From NCBI RefSeq assembly GCF_013387465.1, contig NZ_VYGV01000007.1:429369-493368 (forward strand): DNA of 64,000 nucleotides. The letters are read 5' to 3'. The stretch comes from Hydrogenophaga aromaticivorans. Lineage in GTDB: Bacteria > Pseudomonadota > Gammaproteobacteria > Burkholderiales > Burkholderiaceae_C. A program made the position numbers and the translations under genes. A model generated the notes under the pieces. It saw only the letters and a program-made list of their open reading frames with translations. It did not search any database and had not been told where the DNA came from. Positions 53,756-61,466 of this stretch are shown piece by piece. The first letter of the stretch is position 1, and every line of letters starts with the position of its first letter.

Positions 53756-54969
53756 ACGAACAAAAAAGCCCCTGGAAAACACCCCGGCGCTGGGCCATCG
53801 TCGGGCTGGCGCTGCTGGCCGCCGCCGCGCTGCTTTACGCGGTGTACCGGCCCCGGCCGATCACCGTGGAGGTGGCGCAGGTGACCTCCGGGAAATTCGA
53901 GCAGGTGGTCGAGGAAGACGGCCAGTTGCGGCTGAAGAACCGCTACGTGATCACCGCGCCCACCCTGGCCCAATTGCAGCGCCCCACGCTCAAGGTGGGC
54001 GATGCGGTGCAGGCCGGCGACGTGGTCGCCCGGCTCGCACCCGCCGCACCGCAACTGATCGACGCCCGCACCCGCACGGTGCTGCAGCAGCGCGTGGGCA
54101 GTGCCGACGCGGCGCGCCGTGCCGCCGCCGCCCAGGTGCAACGCGCACAGACCGCGCTGGCGCAGGCCACGCTGGAGGCGGGGCGCTCCGATCAGCTCGC
54201 CCAGCGGGGCTTCATCGCCCCGTCGGCCCGCGACCAGAGCGATCTGGCCCGGCGCTCGGCGCAGCAGGCCCTGACGGCGGCCCAGGCCGAGCAGGCCATG
54301 GCCGACTTCGCGGTGGCCGAAGCCCGCGCCGCGCTGGCCCAGGCTGTGCCCACGGCGGGCGAACGCCCAGCCGGCCTGTGGGAGATCAAAAGCCCGGTGA
54401 ACGGCCAGGTGCTCAAGCTGCACCTGGACAGCGCGGCCCCCGTGACCGCGGGGCAGTCGCTGCTGGAGATCGGCGACACGGCGGCGATGGAAGCGGTGAT
54501 CGACGTGCTCTCGGGCGAGGTGCGGCAGGTGTTGCCCGGGGCCGCGGTGTTGCTGACCACCGGCAGCGGCGCCGCGCCGCTGCCCGGCACGGTGACGCGG
54601 GTGGAGCCGGTGGCCTTCACCAAGGTGTCGGCGCTGGGCATCGAAGAGCAGCGCGTGAACGTGGTCGTGGCGCTGCCGACGGTGCCCTCGGACGCCGCGC
54701 GGCTGGGCGACGGTTTCCGCGTGGACGCGCGCATCACCGTGTCGTCGCAGGCCGATGCCGTGCTCGTGCCCAGCGCGGCGCTGGTGCGCGATGGCGAGCG
54801 GTGGCGCGTGTTCGTGGTGGACGCTGGCAAGGCGCGTGCACGCGCGGTGCAGATCCACGACCGCAACGCCGACATGGCCTGGGTGAAGGACGGCGTGAAG
54901 GCGGGTGAGACCGTGCTGCTCTATCCGGGCAGCACGATTGCTGACGGGCAGCCCGTAAGGACGCGATAA
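53752..54969 (+). CDS. Periplasmic adaptor (membrane fusion) protein
   Basis: HlyD/MacA-type adaptor, 405 residues. An N-terminal membrane anchor (WAIVGLALLAAAALLYAVY) is followed by a lipoyl-like hairpin (KNRYVITAPTLAQLQRPTLKVGDAV), an alpha-helical hairpin rich in Ala and Gln (about 90-195) and beta-barrel and membrane-proximal domains. It links the ABC permease to the outer envelope. The ATG overlaps the permease stop (ATGA). Repeat copy D follows. Confidence 0.92.
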   Translation: MNEQKSPWKTPRRWAIVGLALLAAAALLYAVYRPRPITVEVAQVTSGKFEQVVEEDGQLRLKNRYVITAPTLAQLQRPTLKVGDAVQAGDVVARLAPAAPQLIDARTRTVLQQRVGSADAARRAAAAQVQRAQTALAQATLEAGRSDQLAQRGFIAPSARDQSDLARRSAQQALTAAQAEQAMADFAVAEARAALAQAVPTAGERPAGLWEIKSPVNGQVLKLHLDSAAPVTAGQSLLEIGDTAAMEAVIDVLSGEVRQVLPGAAVLLTTGSGAAPLPGTVTRVEPVAFTKVSALGIEEQRVNVVVALPTVPSDAARLGDGFRVDARITVSSQADAVLVPSAALVRDGERWRVFVVDAGKARARAVQIHDRNADMAWVKDGVKAGETVLLYPGSTIADGQPVRTR

Positions 54970-55050
54970 CCCCCCTGCGCCGCTTCGCGTCTTCCCCCCA
55001 AGGGGGGACCACACCAGTGGCCTGGCAAAGCCAGCTCCACGGTGTGTGCT
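54968..55050. repeat. Dispersed GC-rich palindromic repeat, copy D
   Basis: Single arm of the dispersed element directly after the adaptor gene: CCCCCCTGCGCCGCTTCGCG, a C run and G run, then TGGCCTGGCAAAGCCAGCTCC. It diverges more from the other copies. The rest of the 297-base gap to the BON gene shows no gene. Confidence 0.7.
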
Positions 55051-55266
55051 GGCTGGGCCGCGCTCTTCATGCGTTGCGGATCGCGCCCCGGCAGGGCGTT
55101 GAACGGCCGCCCCTTCAATACCCCTGAGTTTGAGTGCGGCAGCGCACAGACTGTTCGCGGGTCAGGCTTTACTGTGGCGCCAATGGCACTGGAAATGAAC
55201 CCGGTCCGCCATGCGGTGCAGCCCCCGGTTGCGCAGCCCGTTCAACCTCTGCACAGAAAGCATTCC

Positions 55267-55584
55267 ATGAAAACAACCCACCAACGCTTTGCCATCCTCC
55301 TGCTCGCCGCCGCGGCCTTCACCGGCATCGCCGGCTGCGCTGCAGGCGCCAAGCAAGAGAGCACCGGCCAGTACGTGGACGACACCGTCATCACCACCCG
55401 CGTGAAGACCGAGATCCTGAAGGACGCCTCGCTCAAATCGGCCGAGATCAATGTCGAAACCTTCAAGGGCGCGGTTCAGCTCAGCGGTTTTGTGAACTCC
55501 CAAGCCGACATCAACCGCGCCGTGCTGGTCACGCAGGGCGTGCCCGGCGTCAAGTCGATCAAGAACGACATGCGCATGAAATGA
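55267..55584 (+). CDS. BON-domain lipoprotein
   Basis: 105 residues. A lipoprotein signal ends FTGIAGCAAG with the lipobox cysteine (about 24). The BON domain follows (DDTVITTRVKTEIL, INVETFKGAVQLSGFV and VPGVKSIKNDM), as in OsmY-like proteins that bind phospholipid membranes. It suggests an osmotic- or envelope-stress role. First of a run of small envelope genes. Confidence 0.9.
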   Translation: MKTTHQRFAILLLAAAAFTGIAGCAAGAKQESTGQYVDDTVITTRVKTEILKDASLKSAEINVETFKGAVQLSGFVNSQADINRAVLVTQGVPGVKSIKNDMRMK

Positions 55585-55635
55585 CCGGCGGGCTTCGGCC
55601 CCGGCATTGCCTCTCCAACCTGATGAGGTCACCCC

Positions 55636-55893
55636 ATGAACACACACATTCCTTTTGAATCCCGCTGGCTGACGCTGGCCGCTTCGCTGACCCTGGTCGC
55701 GGGCCTGAGTGCCTGCGCTGGCATGTCGCGCCAGGACCAGAACACCGCCATCGGTGCGGGTGTTGGTGCCGTCGGAGGCGCCGTGCTCACCGACGGCAGC
55801 GCGCTGGGCACCCTGGGTGGCGCAGCCATCGGCGGTGTCATCGGCAACCAGATCGAAACCGACGAAGAGCGCTATCGCCGCAATCGCAGGTGA
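55636..55893 (+). CDS. Glycine-zipper lipoprotein, OsmB-like
   Basis: 85 residues. Lipoprotein signal with lipobox GLSACAG, then a Gly-rich membrane segment (AIGAGVGAVGGAVLTDGSALGTLGGAAIGGVIGNQI), a typical glycine zipper. The basic C-terminus ends RYRRNRR. Probable envelope-stress protein located at the outer membrane. Confidence 0.88.
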   Translation: MNTHIPFESRWLTLAASLTLVAGLSACAGMSRQDQNTAIGAGVGAVGGAVLTDGSALGTLGGAAIGGVIGNQIETDEERYRRNRR

Positions 55894-55934
55894 ACGGCCT
55901 GTTGCCCTTCACTTCAACCCACTGAAAGAACGCC

Positions 55935-56330
55935 ATGAGCAATCCCGTCACCACCTTGGGCGATGACGCCTCTTCGCTGGCCGCCTCGGTCGCCAACTCC
56001 ACCGAGCAAGCGATCCGGACCACCCAGCGTGCGGCCCAGCAGGGCATCGACCAGCTGGCCAACAACCTGGACGGCGCGCGCAGCCAGACCAGCAACGCGC
56101 TGCACCACCTGGTGAGCGATACCGAAGCGCTGGCGCACCGCGGCATGGACGCCGTGCGCGACGGCGCCGGTCAGCTGCGCGAGAAATCGCTGCACGTGAA
56201 AGACGCCACCGCCAGCTACATCCAGCACGAGCCCGTCAAGTCGATGCTGATGGCCGCCGCCGTGGGCGCTGCGCTCATGGGCCTGGTGGCCCTGTTCAGC
56301 CGCCATCACAGCGGTCACAACGGTCGCTGA
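55935..56330 (+). CDS. DUF883 family protein, YqjD/ElaB-like
   Basis: 131 residues: a long amphipathic helix (about 10-95) and a C-terminal transmembrane segment (MLMAAAVGAALMGLVALF) with a basic end, the form of YqjD and ElaB. E. coli YqjD anchors ribosomes to the inner membrane in stationary phase. The YqjE-like gene follows after 16 bases, the same order as in E. coli. Confidence 0.87.
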   Translation: MSNPVTTLGDDASSLAASVANSTEQAIRTTQRAAQQGIDQLANNLDGARSQTSNALHHLVSDTEALAHRGMDAVRDGAGQLREKSLHVKDATASYIQHEPVKSMLMAAAVGAALMGLVALFSRHHSGHNGR

Positions 56331-56346
56331 TCCCGGAGCCCTCGCC

Positions 56347-56730
56347 ATGATCCACCCCGTGTTCCGCCTGGCGGCTTCACAGCCCCTATTGCTGGCGGAG
56401 CACGCGGCAGCTTACGCAAGCCTGCTGGGCGAAGAGTTGACCATCGGCAGCGCGCGCCTGAAACGGCGCCTGGCGCTCCAGCTGGCGGGCGCCGCCTGCC
56501 TGGTGGTGGCCGCCGTGCTGCTGGGCGTGGCCGTGCTGCTGTGGGCCTCGCTGCCCGATGCCGGTTTTCGCGCGCCCTGGCTGTTCGTGCTCACGCCCGT
56601 GCTGCCGGCCGCGCTCGGTCTGTGGGCCCTGTGGCTCGCACAGGACCGCGAGGAAGAGGAATGGTTCGCCCATCTGCGCATTCAACTGGCCGAGGATGCC
56701 GCGCTCCTGCGCATCCCGGGCACACCATGA
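56347..56730 (+). CDS. YqjE-like phage-holin-family membrane protein
   Basis: 127 residues, two transmembrane helices (about 40-62 and 75-95) between charged ends, as in YqjE. Order YqjD-YqjE matches that in enterobacteria. Function unknown, likely stationary-phase envelope stress. It overlaps the next gene by 4 bases. Confidence 0.82.
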   Translation: MIHPVFRLAASQPLLLAEHAAAYASLLGEELTIGSARLKRRLALQLAGAACLVVAAVLLGVAVLLWASLPDAGFRAPWLFVLTPVLPAALGLWALWLAQDREEEEWFAHLRIQLAEDAALLRIPGTP

Positions 56731-57131
56731 GTCCGGTCACGCCCGAGACGGCGGCGACGCCGCTCACGGCCGGTGCGCGGGCCGTGCTGGCCCGCGACCG
56801 GCTGGCTCGCAACCGCGAGCGCCTGTCCGGCTGGTTCGAACAGGACCGCCGGAACCAGGCTGAACGGGCTTCCGCTGGCTGGCTGGCGGGATCGCTGTGG
56901 CCCGTGCTCCAAGGCCTGGGCACCCAGCCCGTGGTATCGCTCGCGCTCGGCGCCCTGACCCAGGGCATGCTGCAGCGCACGCCGGGTGCGCCCCGGCCCG
57001 CGCTGGAAACCCAGGCACTGGGCGCTGCCATGGCCGTGGTGCGCCGCCATCCCAAGACCAGCCTGGCGGTCGCCGCCATCGCTGGTGTTGCCCTGCTGTG
57101 GAGCCGCAGGCACCGCAGTCCTCCCACCTGA
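56727..57131 (+). CDS. Hypothetical protein in the YqjDE cluster
   Basis: 134 residues with a soluble basic N-terminal helix region (RAVLARDRLARNRERLSGWFEQDRRNQAER) and weak hydrophobic segments near 75-95 and 115-128. By position it corresponds to YqjK, but sequence similarity is not clear to me. The ATG overlaps the YqjE-like stop (ATGA). Confidence 0.7.
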   Translation: MSPVTPETAATPLTAGARAVLARDRLARNRERLSGWFEQDRRNQAERASAGWLAGSLWPVLQGLGTQPVVSLALGALTQGMLQRTPGAPRPALETQALGAAMAVVRRHPKTSLAVAAIAGVALLWSRRHRSPPT

Positions 57132-57151
57132 CCTCAACACAAGGAATCACC

Positions 57152-57301
57152 ATGCTCTACACCGTCGCCGTCGTCCTGCTCATCCTCTGGTTGCTGGGGC
57201 TCGTCACCTCCACCACCCTGGGCGGCTTCATCCACATCCTGCTGGTGATCGCCGTCGTCATGGTGCTGCTGCGTGTGATCAGCGGGCGCAGTCCGCTCTG
57301 A
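57152..57301 (+). CDS. Very small membrane protein, lmo0937-like
   Basis: 49 residues with two short transmembrane helices separated by a Gly turn (VAVVLLILWLLGLVTS and GFIHILLVIAVVMVLLRVI), the pattern of the lmo0937 family (often 48-55 residues). The start has AAGGAA upstream. Function unknown; commonly found among stress genes. Confidence 0.82.
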   Translation: MLYTVAVVLLILWLLGLVTSTTLGGFIHILLVIAVVMVLLRVISGRSPL

Positions 57302-57413
57302 ATCGGCATCACCCGCTGCGCTGGCGGCTGTGTGGGCCAGCGCACAGACGCGGCCCGCGGGGGTCGCTAGTGTCCGCCCATGTCGCCACGGGCGACACCC
57401 ACCCGAGATCCTG

Positions 57414-59122
<1,709 letters not shown>

Positions 59123-59126
<4 letters not shown>

Positions 59127-59959
59127 ACCTCACCCAGCAAGAACGGCTCAATGCCCGCATCCTGATCGTGGACGACCAGCCGGCCAACGTGGCCCTGCTG
59201 GAAGCCATGCTGGAGGAGGCCGGCTACACCCGGGTGTCCAGCACCATGGAGCCCGACAAGGTCTGCGCCATGCACCGCAAGGCGCCGTTCGACCTGATCC
59301 TGCTCGACCTGCAGATGCCGGGCATGGACGGCTTCCAGGTGATGGAAGGGCTCAAGGCCAGCACCGCCGACGACGACTACCTGCCGGTGCTGGTGATCAC
59401 CGCCCAGCCGGGCCACAAGCTGCGCGCGCTGCAGGCCGGTGCCAAGGACTTCATCAGCAAGCCGTTCGACATGGTCGAGGTCAAGGCGCGCATCAGCAAC
59501 CTGATCGAGGTGCGTCTGCTGCACCGCCAACTGGCGCGGCACAACCAATACCTGGAACAGGTGGTGCAGGAACGCACCGCCGAGCTGCGCGAGAGCGAGG
59601 CGCGATACCGCGCCCTGACCGAGCTGGCCACCGACTGGTACTGGGAGCAGGACGGCGAGGGCCACTTCACCAAGGTGTCGGGTCCGGTGCTGGAGATGCT
59701 GGGCCTGCAGGTGGACACCCTGAACGATGGCGCTGGGACCGAGCACAGCGACGACGGCTGGAATCTGGCCGAACGCGAGGCGCTGCGAGCCCGCATCGCG
59801 GCGCGCCGCCCGTTCCTCGACATGGTGCTGAGCCGTGTGATGCCCGGCGGTGTGGTCCGGCAGTACCGCGTGAGCGGCACACCGATGTTCGATGCCAGTT
59901 GCACGCTGATCGGCTACCGCGGGTTTGGCGTTGAGGTTCTGGGGTCTTCGCTGCGCTGA
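59123..59959 (+). CDS. Response regulator with PAS domain
   Basis: 278 residues: receiver domain (about 12-130; LIVDDQ with the acidic pocket, DLILLDLQMPGMDGF phospho-acceptor region, FISKPFD lysine), a coiled coil (VVQERTAELRESEARYRALTELA) and a PAS domain to the end. No output enzyme domain such as GGDEF is present, so the protein may act by protein contact, or its C-terminal effector is missing. The ATG overlaps the hybrid kinase stop. Confidence 0.9.
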
Positions 59960-59990
59960 GGGCTTGTTGCGGGTGCAGGAACGTCCCTCG

Positions 59991-60230
59991 CGCTGCGGCA
60001 GGCGCTGCCCGGTGGGGGCTCATCCGGGGTGGTCGGCGCAGTGCGCCGACTCCGCTGTGTCCACCCGCCCGGGGCCTGCGCGGCCAAACTCGCTGCGTTC
60101 GCTGCGCTCTCTCCGCTCAGACAGTGGCCGCGAGTCAGTCAACGAAGCGCGCACTCGCGCGCCCGGCCCCAGACGGGCGGCCACAGCCACCCCGGAACAT
60201 CGCCCCCGCCGGACAGCGCCTGCCGCAGCG
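59991..60230. repeat. Long imperfect palindrome, intergenic
   Basis: The left arm 59991-60032 (CGCTGCGGCAGGCGCTG... to CCGGGGTGG) is the reverse complement of the right arm 60187-60230 with few mismatches, and inner segments (CCGCCCGGGGCC / GGCCGGGCG) also pair. The 240-base unit contains no gene. It resembles a mobile or extragenic palindromic element. The surrounding gap 59960-60375 holds this and repeat copy E and no coding gene. Confidence 0.6.
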
Positions 60231-60290
60231 AGAAGCGATGTTGCATTCCATCGGTCGAAAATCCAGGTTCTCAGGAAGACGGAGCGCCCC

Positions 60291-60370
60291 AGCCCAGGGC
60301 ACCGCCGGGCCGGCTTTGCCGGACGGCCAGTGCCGCCCCCTGGGGGGTAGCGCGAAGCGCTGCGGGGGGA
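60291..60370. repeat. Dispersed GC-rich palindromic repeat, copy E (inverted)
   Basis: Reverse-complement copy of the element: on the minus strand it reads GCTTCGCGCTA, CCCCCCAGGGGG, CGGCACTGGC and CCGGCAAAGCCGG. It ends next to the stop codon of the glycine-zipper lipoprotein gene, as copy A does for glutamate dehydrogenase. Confidence 0.75.
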
Positions 60371-60375
60371 AACCT

Positions 60376-61017
60376 CTACTCTCGTGGTTCGCCGTCGCGG
60401 TTCACCGTGACGGTGCGGCCGGGAGGCGAGAGCATCTGTGCGCGGTGCGTGATACCGCGGAAGCGGTAAGTCACGTCCCAGTAGGCGGGTTCGCTGCTGG
60501 TGTTGACGGTGCTGCAGCGTTGCACGTCCTGCGTGCTCACCGGGTTGCCGTAGCGGTCGCGGCCCACCTGGGAACCGATGGCCGCACCCGCCACCACACC
60601 GCCTGCCGTGGCCAGATCCCGACCACTGCCGCCACCGATCTGGTGACCGATCACGCCGCCGATGACGGCGCCGACCAGCGCACCACCGACATTGGGCGCG
60701 GGGCGCTGCTGCACCTGCTCGCGTTCGATCCAGCAGCGCTGCTGGGACTGGCCCATCACGGCGCGGACCGACAGCACCTCGGCCTCAAACAGGGGCTCGT
60801 TCTGGCGGCGGCGGAAGTCGCGTCGCTCTTCGCGCCGCTCTTCACGGGTCATTTCGCGCTGGCTCGGGTAGGGCTGCACCTGCACCGGGGCCTGTGTCAT
60901 CGGCTGCTGTTCGTAAACCGGGTAGGGCGCGACGCAGCCAGCCAGGCCCAGCGTGGCGACGGCGGCCAGCGAGAGGGCTGTCTGCCGAAGGGAAAAACGG
61001 TGTGATGGATGTGTCAT
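60376..61017 (-). CDS. Glycine-zipper 2TM-domain lipoprotein
   Basis: 213 residues. A lipoprotein signal ends LGLAGCVAP (lipobox cysteine about 28). A charged region (REERREERRDFRRR) and then a Gly-rich glycine-zipper segment (GGALVGAVIGGVIGHQIGGG...AGAAIGSQVG) of the SlyB/rickettsia 17-kDa antigen type follow. The C-terminus (YWDVTYRFRGITHRAQMLSPPG) is typical of related outer-membrane lipoproteins. Divergent from the small membrane protein gene at 61224. Confidence 0.88.
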   Translation of the reverse strand: MTHPSHRFSLRQTALSLAAVATLGLAGCVAPYPVYEQQPMTQAPVQVQPYPSQREMTREERREERRDFRRRQNEPLFEAEVLSVRAVMGQSQQRCWIEREQVQQRPAPNVGGALVGAVIGGVIGHQIGGGSGRDLATAGGVVAGAAIGSQVGRDRYGNPVSTQDVQRCSTVNTSSEPAYWDVTYRFRGITHRAQMLSPPGRTVTVNRDGEPRE

Positions 61018-61223
61018 GGGGTGTCCTTTGTGTGGGAAACGTTGCGGGTCGGGCTTCAAGTTAGGGCCTTCAACGCGCCTTGTCTGTGCGCTGACGAACA
61101 CCCGGGGTGCCGTGCAAAAGACCGGTGTGTTCGGCGCCGCACAGACCGGCGGGGCGCCTGGACTTACAAGGGTTGACACGGAAGCCACAGCAGGTTTCCC
61201 CTCACCCGCTCACGGAGAAGACC

Positions 61224-61466
61224 ATGTCCAAGATTCCTTCCATGTCCCCCAGCTGGGACACCTCTTCGTACGGCCACCCGGCAGACTTCTCGGCGCTGGA
61301 GCGCACGGCGCTCGGCGATCACCTGGTCCATTGCGGCGCCCAGCGCGGGCCCTTGCAGACCTTGCGCAGCGGCGCCGACGAGCTCCAGGGGCTGCTGGCC
61401 GGGCGCGTGATCACGTCGGCGGTGGTGCTCACCCTGATGTTTGGTGGCTCCTGGCTCATGCTGTAA
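61224..61466 (+). CDS. Small membrane protein directly before the glucan synthase
   Basis: 80 residues, with a hydrophilic N-terminus and a C-terminal hydrophobic segment (VITSAVVLTLMFGGSWLML). No known family recognised. The TAA stop at 61464 is in the same frame as the following glucan synthase, whose GTG starts at 61467. It may be a separate coupled gene, or the original N-terminus of that enzyme cut by a nonsense mutation. The start has GGAGAAG upstream. Confidence 0.6.
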   Translation: MSKIPSMSPSWDTSSYGHPADFSALERTALGDHLVHCGAQRGPLQTLRSGADELQGLLAGRVITSAVVLTLMFGGSWLML

